Program-made: the position numbers and the translations under genes
Source of the DNA: an uncultured Collinsella sp.
GTDB lineage: Bacteria; Actinomycetota; Coriobacteriia; Coriobacteriales; Coriobacteriaceae
Length of the DNA stretch: 61,308 nt
Direction of reading: 5' to 3'
NCBI GenBank assembly: GCA_958353395.1
Contig: CATWSG010000012.1
Location: 1-61,308 of the forward strand
Notes under the pieces: generated by a model
Told to the model about the DNA's origin: nothing
The model's database searches: none
The model's input: the letters and a program-made list of their open reading frames with translations, nothing else
Shown here: positions 40,071 to 46,840 of the stretch, piece after piece
Layout: each line of letters starts with the position of its first letter
Position numbering within the stretch: position 1 is the stretch's first letter

Positions 40071-40110
40071 TGAAAACGATTACAGATATATGAAACTGAA
40101 AACGATTACA
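40071..40110. promoter_or_regulatory. Two tandem LacI-type operators before the sucrose PTS gene
   Basis: TGAAAACGATTACA occurs twice, at 40071-40084 and 40097-40110, 26 bp apart start to start. Both fit the palindrome seen at 38973. The spacing is close to 2.5 helix turns. They lie 57-96 nt before the EIIBC start, in the promoter or early leader. Confidence 0.75.
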
Positions 40111-40166
40111 GTGTAAGTGTCAAAGATGGCCGGGTGCACATGCACCCGTTGGAGGAAAGGGAAGTC

Positions 40167-41567
40167 ATGGACTACCGCAAATCAGCCCAAGAGGTGCTCG
40201 ACAACATCGGTGGCGCCGACAACGTCGTCTCTGCCGCGCATTGCGCCACGCGTTTGCGCCTGGTGATTGCCGATAACGCCAAGGTTGACAAGGAGGCCCT
40301 CGAGAATATCGACGGCGCTAAGGGCGTCTTTGAGGCCCAGGGCCAGCTCCAGATTATTTTTGGCACTGGCACCGTCAACAAGGTCTACGAGGAGTTCATC
40401 GCGCTCAGTGGCGTCGAGGCTGCCACCAAGGCCGAGGTCAAGGAGGCCGCGGCGCAGCAGCAGAACATCTTTATGCGCGCCATTAAGGTGCTCGGCGACG
40501 TCTTTGTCCCCATCATCCCTGCCATCGTGGCTTCGGGCCTGCTGCTGGGCATTATGAGCGCCCTTAACTTTATGGCCTCCAACGGCTTTATCGCGCTCGA
40601 CACCAATAACTTTATCTACAAGATCGCCGACCTGGTCTCGGGCACGTCCTTTGGCATTCTGCAGATCCTGATCGGCTACTCCGCCGCTAAGGCATTTGGC
40701 GCCAACCCGTATCTGGGCGCCGTCGTCGGCGGTGCGTTTATCAACTCCTCGCTGCAGAGCGCCTATACGGTTGCCTCCGAGGGCGTGCAGACCATGGTCA
40801 CCGTCATTCCCGGCGTGTACAGCTTTGAGTGGGTTGGCTATCAGGGCCACGTGATCCCGATCGTCATCGCCTGCGCCATCCTCGCCTTCTTGGAGAAGCG
40901 CCTCCACAAGATCGTTCCCGAGATGTTCGACCTCTTTGTGACTCCGCTCGTCTCGGTGTTCGTGACCGTGCTCGTGACCCTCGTTGCCGTCGGCCCCATC
41001 TTTGTCTGGGCTGAGAATGCCATCCTCGGCCTGATCCAGGCCCTGCTCACCTTGCCCTTCGGCATCGGTTCCTTTATTGTCGGCCTGTTCTATGCCCCCA
41101 CGGTCGTTACCGGTATCCACCAGATGTACACCGCCATCGACCTTGGCCAGCTCGCCCAGTACGGCGTGACCTATTGGCTGCCCATCGCCAGTGCCGCCAA
41201 CATCGCCCAGGGTGGCGCCGCACTAGCGGTTGCCTTTAAGACCCGCGATGCCAAGATCAAGGGCCTGGCGCTTCCTTCGGCCCTGTCCGCCTTCATGGGC
41301 ATTACCGAGCCTGCCATCTTCGGTGTGAACCTGCGCTTCTTTAAGCCCTTCATCGCCGGCTGCATCGGTGGTGGCTGCGGTGCCCTGGTCTGCGCGCTCA
41401 CTTCGCTGGCTGCCTCCGGCACGGGCGTTACCGGAATCTTCGGTATCCTGCTGTGCCTGGCCCAGCCCGTGCAGTACGCGATCATGTTTGCGGTCGCCGC
41501 GCTGGTTTCCTTTGCCGTCTCGTTTGTCCTGTACAAGGACGAGCCCAAGGCTTCCGAGCAGGCGTAG
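40167..41567 (+). CDS. scrA: Sucrose-type PTS transporter subunit EIIBC
   Basis: 466 residues, membrane transporter that phosphorylates sucrose on entry. The EIIB domain has the phosphocysteine C26 in SAAHCATRLRL, followed by a linker and an EIIC domain with about ten helices (VFVPIIPAIVASGLLLGIM; GFQG-like segments; FLGITEP-type motif as FMGITEPAIFGVNLRFFKPF). No EIIA domain is present, so phosphate must come from an EIIA encoded elsewhere. The ATG at 40167 has GGAGG upstream; the open frame begins at 40134 without a ribosome binding site. Sucrose specificity follows from family and from the neighbouring GH32 gene. Confidence 0.9.
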   Translation: MDYRKSAQEVLDNIGGADNVVSAAHCATRLRLVIADNAKVDKEALENIDGAKGVFEAQGQLQIIFGTGTVNKVYEEFIALSGVEAATKAEVKEAAAQQQNIFMRAIKVLGDVFVPIIPAIVASGLLLGIMSALNFMASNGFIALDTNNFIYKIADLVSGTSFGILQILIGYSAAKAFGANPYLGAVVGGAFINSSLQSAYTVASEGVQTMVTVIPGVYSFEWVGYQGHVIPIVIACAILAFLEKRLHKIVPEMFDLFVTPLVSVFVTVLVTLVAVGPIFVWAENAILGLIQALLTLPFGIGSFIVGLFYAPTVVTGIHQMYTAIDLGQLAQYGVTYWLPIASAANIAQGGAALAVAFKTRDAKIKGLALPSALSAFMGITEPAIFGVNLRFFKPFIAGCIGGGCGALVCALTSLAASGTGVTGIFGILLCLAQPVQYAIMFAVAALVSFAVSFVLYKDEPKASEQA

Positions 41568-41585
41568 GATTTGCGTAAACAAAAA

Positions 41586-41614
41586 GCCCGCAGGCTCCAT
41601 CCTGTGGGCGTTTT
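41586..41614 (+). terminator. Rho-independent terminator between EIIBC and GH32 genes
   Basis: GCCCGCAGG (41586-41594) pairs with CCTGTGGGC (41601-41609; one G-T pair) around a 6-nt loop, followed by GTTTTGTTT. It would end or attenuate transcription between scrA and scrB. Confidence 0.7.
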
Positions 41615-41671
41615 GTTTATCTGGAACCCTTGATTTGAGCGTTCGTTGATTTAATTCGATTGGATACCGAC

Positions 41672-43204
41672 ATGTCTAACGCACTTCAGCGCGATCTTGC
41701 CAAGCTCGTTGCCAATATGGATGCAGCGGCCGCTGAGCGTGGCCATGGGCCCTATGCTCAGCATTTTCATATTATGCCGCCCACGGGCTGGCTCAACGAC
41801 CCCAACGGGCTTTGCCAGGCCGATGGCGTGTTTCACGCATACTTCCAGTATGCTCCGTTTGATGTGAACGGCGGCGTCAAGATGTGGGGACATGCCACGA
41901 GCCGCGATCTTATGAACTGGGAGTATGTTGGCGCGCCGCTGCTTCCCGATGAGCCGTTCGACTGTCATGGTGTGTACTCGGGCTCGGTATTGGTCGAGGA
42001 CGGTCGCATTCGCGTGCTCTATACCGGCAACGTTAAGCTCCCCGATGCGGACGGCGTTTATGACTATGTCAACACCGGCCGTCGCGCCGATACCGTGTAT
42101 GTCGAGAGCGCCGATGGACAGACGTTTAGCCAAAAGCGCGTGGTGCTGGCTTCCGAGGATTATCCCGAGGATTTGACCTGCCACGTGCGCGACCCCAAGG
42201 TGTGGCGTGACGCGGACGGGCGTTATCACATGGTGCTGGGCGCGCGTCGTCGCGTTGACGGTCCGCATGTCGAGAGCCGTTTTTGCGCCATGCATGGCGA
42301 GGGCGCTGGTCGCGATGTGGGCGAGATCCTGGTGTATGGTTCGGCCGATATGCTGAGCTGGGAGCTCGAGAGCCGCGTGTCTACGCCTGAGCGTTTTGGC
42401 TTTATGTGGGAGTGCCCGGGGTATCTGGAGCTTGAGACGGATGGCGGTGTACCGGCGAAGTGGCTGTCCTTCTCACCCCAGGGGCTCGAGGGCGGTCGTT
42501 GGGACCGCGGTAATGTGTATGCCGCTGGCTACTTGCCTGTAACGGGTGACATCATCGGTGGTGACGGTGCCTATGAGCTGGGCGAGTTCCGCCTGTGGGA
42601 CGCCGGTTTTGACTTCTATGCTCCGCAGGAGTTTACGTCCGAGGACGGTCGCCACATTTTGATCGGCTGGATGGGCATGCCCGATGAGCCGACCTATGGC
42701 AACGCGCCTACCGTGGTGTGCGGCTGGCAGCACTGCATGACGGTGCCGCGTGAGCTTACAGCCGGTGCCGGCGGCGTGGTGCTGCAGCAGCCGGCGCGTG
42801 AAATCGAGCGCCATTATGGCTCGGTGCGTGTGGGGGAGGGCTCGTTGGAGGTTGCCGGCGACACCTGCTTTGACGTTGTTGTCGACGGTGTCGACGGCGC
42901 GTTTACCGCGACCGTTGATGGCGAGCTGAAGCTGGCGTTTGTGCCCGCCGAGGGCGAACTGCCGTCGCGCTTTGAGATGCGATTTACCGATGGGGGTCGC
43001 GCTTCCGCCGGCAGCGGTCGTACCGTGCGCTGGGAGCCCGTCGACGAGGTTCGTAACGTGCGCATTGTTGGCGATGTCTCGTCGGTCGAGGTGTTTGTGA
43101 ATGATGGCGCGCTCGTGTTTTCGACGCGCATCTATCCTGAGACCTATGGTGCGTCCGTTGACGCTCCGGGTGCGAACGTGACCTACCACGCGCTCAACAT
43201 CTAG
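41672..43204 (+). CDS. scrB: Sucrose-6-phosphate hydrolase (GH32)
   Basis: 510 residues, cytoplasmic. It splits sucrose-6-P from the PTS into glucose-6-P and fructose. GH32 catalytic triad: nucleophile D43 in GWLNDPNGL, transition-state Asp in RDPKVW (R173-D174-P175), acid/base E247 in MWECPGYLE. A C-terminal beta-sandwich module follows. The ATG at 41672 is preferred over an in-frame TTG at 41660; neither has a strong ribosome binding site. It lies 104 nt after the PTS gene, with a terminator in between and another after it. Confidence 0.93.
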   Translation: MSNALQRDLAKLVANMDAAAAERGHGPYAQHFHIMPPTGWLNDPNGLCQADGVFHAYFQYAPFDVNGGVKMWGHATSRDLMNWEYVGAPLLPDEPFDCHGVYSGSVLVEDGRIRVLYTGNVKLPDADGVYDYVNTGRRADTVYVESADGQTFSQKRVVLASEDYPEDLTCHVRDPKVWRDADGRYHMVLGARRRVDGPHVESRFCAMHGEGAGRDVGEILVYGSADMLSWELESRVSTPERFGFMWECPGYLELETDGGVPAKWLSFSPQGLEGGRWDRGNVYAAGYLPVTGDIIGGDGAYELGEFRLWDAGFDFYAPQEFTSEDGRHILIGWMGMPDEPTYGNAPTVVCGWQHCMTVPRELTAGAGGVVLQQPAREIERHYGSVRVGEGSLEVAGDTCFDVVVDGVDGAFTATVDGELKLAFVPAEGELPSRFEMRFTDGGRASAGSGRTVRWEPVDEVRNVRIVGDVSSVEVFVNDGALVFSTRIYPETYGASVDAPGANVTYHALNI

Positions 43205-43242
43205 GCGATTCGTCGCATATCGGCGCTATACTGCAGCCGTTG

Positions 43243-43278
43243 CCCACGATGCGGGAAACATCCGCATCGTGGGTTTTT
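43243..43278 (+). terminator. Rho-independent terminator after scrB
   Basis: Stem CCCACGATGCGG (43243-43254) and CCGCATCGTGGG (43262-43273), perfect 12 bp, 7-nt loop, then TTTTTGTTTTG. The next gene begins only 20 nt further, so it either has a promoter inside this hairpin region or is expressed by read-through. Confidence 0.9.
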
Positions 43279-43299
43279 GTTTTGAAGGGACGGTGCCGT

Positions 43300-44292
43300 A
43301 TGGGCGTACAGCAGCTAGAAGATGCCTGGGCTTTGAGGGCCAGCGCGCGTGAGGCGCGTCTTGTTGCGGCTCCGCATGTTCCGGCAGCGCTGTCGCTGCT
43401 GGGAATCGTGCGTCCCGGTGACCGCCTGGTGGCCTTTGCGGACGACTTTGCCGATGCGCTTGCGCACGGCTTTGATGACTGCGATGTTGTGCTGGTGGAG
43501 GATCCGTCCGCCGATGCGTTTGCTGCTGCGTCCGAGGGCTTCGATGCTTCGTTTGATGCTGAGGGACCGCACCTGTGGTGGTTTGTGAACTCAATCGGTG
43601 GCTTTGGTCTGCGTGTGTCCGATCTGCGCGCGCTGGGTCGGGCGGCGCGCGAGGCCCATGCGCTGCTGGTTGTGGACAACACCGTGGCTGACGTCTTTGG
43701 CTGCGATCCGCTGCGGCTGGGTGCTGCGCTGTCGCTCGAGGCACTCGACCGTGTTTGCGCCGGTGAGGCGCCGCGCAAGCTTGTGGCGGCGTCGGTCGCG
43801 CGCTCGCAGCTCAAGCGCCATCGTGTGGACGCTGCGGCCGAGTGCGCGCATGCGCTGCTCGAGGGGCGTAGATTAGCCGCGCTCGACTTGTCCTCCGATG
43901 AGGCCGAGGTTCTAGAGCACGGGCTCGACACGCTCGACACCCGCATGCAGGCACACTTCGATCGCGCCCGTGCGCTGGCTGAATATTTGGCCGCCAACGA
44001 GATGGTGCGCAACGTGCGCTACCCTGGGCTGAGTTCGCATCCCGACCATGCCATCGCGACCGGCATCCTGGAGCACGGTTTTGGCCCTGCAGTTGAATTT
44101 GACCTGACGGACTGCACCGCGGGCGAATTCTTCAGCATACTGCCGGACGAATTCCGCGCATCACCCGCCGGTGGCCCAACAACGCGCCTTTCGGCCCCAC
44201 GCGGCAAACAGGGGAACACCATTCGCCTCTTCGCTGGCACCGACGACCCGCTGGTTGTAGCGTCCGCCCTAGACAACGCCCTCCGAAAGTAA
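43300..44292 (+). CDS. Cys/Met-metabolism PLP-fold protein without a recognisable catalytic lysine
   Basis: 330 residues. It resembles the cystathionine gamma-synthase/lyase fold: ALSLLGIVRPGDRLVAF, the PLP-pyridine Asp segment HALLVVDNTVADVFGCDPLRLGAALS, and the C-terminal VRNVRYPGLSSHPDHAIA and GNTIRLFAGTDDP typical of this family. The normal S-A-T-K-Y-x-x-G-H segment with the Schiff-base lysine is missing; the matching place reads APRKLVAASVARS. The chain is also shorter than the roughly 380-400 usual for the family. It may be a pseudo-enzyme or use a displaced lysine. Start ATG at 43300 behind GAAGGGA. Its genetic context gives no pathway hint. Confidence 0.7.
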   Translation: MGVQQLEDAWALRASAREARLVAAPHVPAALSLLGIVRPGDRLVAFADDFADALAHGFDDCDVVLVEDPSADAFAAASEGFDASFDAEGPHLWWFVNSIGGFGLRVSDLRALGRAAREAHALLVVDNTVADVFGCDPLRLGAALSLEALDRVCAGEAPRKLVAASVARSQLKRHRVDAAAECAHALLEGRRLAALDLSSDEAEVLEHGLDTLDTRMQAHFDRARALAEYLAANEMVRNVRYPGLSSHPDHAIATGILEHGFGPAVEFDLTDCTAGEFFSILPDEFRASPAGGPTTRLSAPRGKQGNTIRLFAGTDDPLVVASALDNALRK

Positions 44293-44303
44293 CTTATTTG
44301 TGA

Positions 44304-44383
44304 GGGTGATTTTTCTGGGACGGGGATTTTTTAATCATTCGGTACCCAATTATTAAAAAATCCCCGTCCCAGAAAAATCACCC
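44304..44383. terminator. Bidirectional terminator / 32-bp perfect inverted repeat
   Basis: Arms 44304-44335 and 44352-44383 are exact complements (32 bp), loop 16 nt, with A- and T-runs inside the stem. They lie between convergent genes ending at 44292 (plus) and 44418 (minus). A third partial copy of the inner motif (AAAAAAGCCCCGTCCC) follows near 44393-44408. The length is unusual for a plain terminator. Confidence 0.8.
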
Positions 44384-44417
44384 GCGAGGTAGCTAAAAAA
44401 GCCCCGTCCCAAATTAG

Positions 44418-44765
44418 CTACTCTGCATTGATGCTGGCGATGAGATCGTTGGCTTTGGTGGCGATTACGTTGTTGATCTCGCCCTGCAGCTCCTCGTAGA
44501 CCGCTATGGCTCGCTCGCCGGCGGGGGTGAGCGTGGATCCGCGGGCTCCGTCGCGCTCGATGAGCTTGCAGCCCAGCTGACCTTCGGCCTCGTTCACAAT
44601 GCGCCAGGCCTTGGAATACGCCATGCCCATGCTCTTGGCGGCGCGGTTGAGCGAGTGCTCGCGGGCAATACCCTGCAGCAGCAAGACGCAGCCGTGGCCG
44701 AACACGCCCGGCAAATCCTTGTCGCACGCTTGAATGACCAACTTTGCCGTCGTCTTGTACTTCAT
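44418..44765 (-). CDS. ModE-type winged-helix transcriptional regulator
   Basis: 115 residues, only a DNA-binding domain. GHGCVLLLQGIAREHSLNRAAKSMGMAYSKAWRIVNEAEGQLGCKLIER is the ModE/LysR-type winged helix with the conserved SLNRAAKSMGMSYxxAW pattern, and GSTLTPAGERAIAVYEEL completes the wing and helix. No molybdate-binding (Mop) domain, as in many anaerobe ModE-like proteins. The ATG at 44765 has GGAG upstream; a GTG at 44774 is in frame. Divergent from guaB. Target genes are unknown. Confidence 0.85.
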   Translation of the reverse strand: MKYKTTAKLVIQACDKDLPGVFGHGCVLLLQGIAREHSLNRAAKSMGMAYSKAWRIVNEAEGQLGCKLIERDGARGSTLTPAGERAIAVYEELQGEINNVIATKANDLIASINAE

Positions 44766-44958
44766 ACGCTCCACGTCTTCCCGCTAAAGTGTTTGCTGGG
44801 CAAACGCAAAGCCTGCGTCAAACCCTCGTGTGCTCTTCTTAAATCATGCATTGTAGCAGTCAAAGTGCGATAAGATACTTCCCCAGTATTGGGCGCCCAA
44901 GGTTGGGCTGGGTCCTACGAGGCCTGCAGCCGACCGGTCGCATGGAAAAAGGAGAAAC

Positions 44959-46470
44959 ATGGCTACGTTCTTTCCCGGTGAGTCCCACACGTTTTCGGAG
45001 TATCTGCTGGTTCCTGGTTACTCGTCCTCGCAGTGCATCCCCAACAACGTCTCTCTTAAGACGCCGCTGACCCGCTTTAAGCGCGGTGAGAAGCCGGCAA
45101 TCACCCTGAACATCCCCATGGTTTCCGCTATCATGCAGTCCGTCTCGGGCGTCGATATGGGTGTCGCGCTCGCTACCGAGGGTGGCCTGTCCTTCATTTA
45201 CGGTTCCCAGAGCGCCGAGTCCGAGGCCGCTATGGTCAAGGCCGTCAAGGATCACAAGGCTGGCTTCGTTCAGTCCGATTCCACGCTGACCCCCGACATG
45301 ACCATGGAGCAGGTCATCGAGCTCAAGGAGAAGACCGGTCACTCCACCATGCCGGTCACCGACGACGGCACTCCCAAGGGTAAGCTCCTGGGTATCGTCA
45401 CCAGCCGTGACTATCGCCCCAGCCGCGATGACCACCAGACGAAGGTCTCCGAGTTCATGACCCCGCGTGAGCAGCTCATCGTGGGCGACAAGAACATCAG
45501 CCTCAAGGTTGCCAACGACGTCATCTGGGACAACAAGCTCAACGCCCTTCCCATCGTCGACGACAACGATCACCTCATGGGCATCGTCTTCCGCAAGGAC
45601 TACGACAGCCACAAGACCAACCCCAACGAGCTGCTCGACGGCGATAAGCGCTACATGGTCGGCGCCGGTATCAACACCCGCGACTATGCCGAGCGCGTGC
45701 CGCTGCTCATCGAGGCCGGTGCCGATGTCCTGTGCATCGACTCTTCCGAGGGCTTCAGCGAGTGGCAGAAGCGCACCATCGAGTGGATTCGCGCCAACTA
45801 CGGCGAGGACGTCAAGGTTGGTGCCGGTAACGTCGTCGACGCCGAGGGCTTCCGCTTTTTGGCCGACTGCGGTGCCGACTTCATCAAGGTCGGTATCGGC
45901 GGCGGTTCCATCTGCATTACCCGCGAGACCAAGGGCATCGGCCGTGGCCAGGCCACCGCGCTGATCGACGTCTGCCGTGCTCGCGACGAGTACTACGAGG
46001 AGACCGGCGTCTACGTGCCCGTGTGCTCCGACGGCGGTATCGTCTACGACTACCACATGACGCTCGCCCTTGCCATGGGTGCCGACTTTATGATGCTGGG
46101 CCGTTACTTCGCCCGCTTTGACGAGAGCCCGACCGAGCGCGTCAACGTCAACGGCCAGTACATGAAGGAGTACTGGGGCGAGGGTTCCGCGCGTGCCCGC
46201 AACTGGCAGCGCTACGACCTGGGCGGCGCCGCGAAGCTCAGCTTCGTCGAGGGCGTCGACTCCTACGTCCCGTACGCCGGCTCCCTCAAGGACGGCGTTG
46301 GCGGCACGCTTTACAAGGTTAAGTCCACGATGTGCAACTGCGGCGCCCTCTCAATCCCCGAACTCCAAGAAAAGGCACGCCTGACCCTGGTGAGCTCGAC
46401 CTCAATCGTCGAAGGCGGCGCCCACGACGTAGTCGTGAAGGATTCCCAGCAGAGCGTTTCCTATCGATAA
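44959..46470 (+). CDS. guaB: IMP dehydrogenase
   Basis: 503 residues; converts IMP to XMP with NAD, the committed step of GMP synthesis. TIM-barrel with two CBS domains inserted at about 95-215 (SEFMTPREQLIV marks the second). The catalytic loop is GIGGGSICITRETKGIGRGQATA with C319, a variant of the usual GIGPGSICTTR. Start ATG at 44959 behind AAAGGAG. The 193-nt gap to the ModE-like gene contains its leader. Monocistronic, with a terminator downstream. Confidence 0.95.
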   Translation: MATFFPGESHTFSEYLLVPGYSSSQCIPNNVSLKTPLTRFKRGEKPAITLNIPMVSAIMQSVSGVDMGVALATEGGLSFIYGSQSAESEAAMVKAVKDHKAGFVQSDSTLTPDMTMEQVIELKEKTGHSTMPVTDDGTPKGKLLGIVTSRDYRPSRDDHQTKVSEFMTPREQLIVGDKNISLKVANDVIWDNKLNALPIVDDNDHLMGIVFRKDYDSHKTNPNELLDGDKRYMVGAGINTRDYAERVPLLIEAGADVLCIDSSEGFSEWQKRTIEWIRANYGEDVKVGAGNVVDAEGFRFLADCGADFIKVGIGGGSICITRETKGIGRGQATALIDVCRARDEYYEETGVYVPVCSDGGIVYDYHMTLALAMGADFMMLGRYFARFDESPTERVNVNGQYMKEYWGEGSARARNWQRYDLGGAAKLSFVEGVDSYVPYAGSLKDGVGGTLYKVKSTMCNCGALSIPELQEKARLTLVSSTSIVEGGAHDVVVKDSQQSVSYR

Positions 46471-46502
46471 GCGGCTTTCCCAAGCACCGCACCTTGCCGT
46501 TC

Positions 46503-46544
46503 AAACCGTCGCTCGCGTACCAAAGTACGCGTCGCTCCTCTTTC
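46503..46544. repeat. Structured intergenic repeat, copy B
   Basis: Inverted near-identical copy of the 43-bp core at 38846-38888 (AAACCGTCGCTCGCGTAC...AGTACGCGTCGCTCCTCTTTC pattern). Flanks differ but again contain complementary stretches (TTGCCG / CGGCAA). It lies right after guaB. Confidence 0.75.
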
Positions 46545-46630
46545 ACGGCAATCTGCGGCACTTGGAAAACCCGACCATGTTTGGGCGGATAACAGATAGC
46601 GGTTGATTCACAACCACGTTATTTAGATAA

Positions 46631-46670
46631 AGCGAGATGCCCGCAAGTCGCAGGCATCTCGCTTGTCGTA
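46631..46670 (+). terminator. Hairpin terminator candidate after guaB
   Basis: AGCGAGATGCC (46631-46641) and GGCATCTCGCT (46653-46663) form an 11-bp perfect stem with an 11-nt loop. The T-run behind it (TGTCGTATTT) is weak, so the strength is uncertain. Confidence 0.55.
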
Positions 46671-46698
46671 TTTGCTATCATCAGTCAAGTTAACCTTA

Positions 46699-46817
46699 GG
46701 GTCGGGCGGCTTGGCTTTGTTCGCTACAAGTTCCGCACGCAAAGAAGAGCACTTAATGTGCTCTTCGTCTTGCGCAGGACTGTCCGCAGTAGCGAATAAA
46801 GCCAAGCCGCCCGACCC
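46699..46817. repeat. 119-bp nested inverted repeat immediately before leuS
   Basis: Outer arms 46699-46726 and 46790-46817 are 28 bp with a single mismatch; the centre holds a second hairpin GAAGAGCAC-TTAAT-GTGCTCTTC (46744-46766), and the stretches between pair partly, giving one long hairpin. It ends 12 nt before the leuS ribosome binding site. The 370-nt gap from guaB to leuS (46471-46840) is thus almost wholly repeat, hairpin and this element; no gene is seen in it. It has no T-box signature. Confidence 0.7.
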
Positions 46818-46840
46818 CAGCTAAGATTAAAGGAGCTGAT

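Noticed and set aside
46699..46840. T-box riboswitch before leuS
   Set aside because: No T-box consensus, no specifier loop and no terminator/antiterminator with a T-run; the region is a nested palindrome instead.
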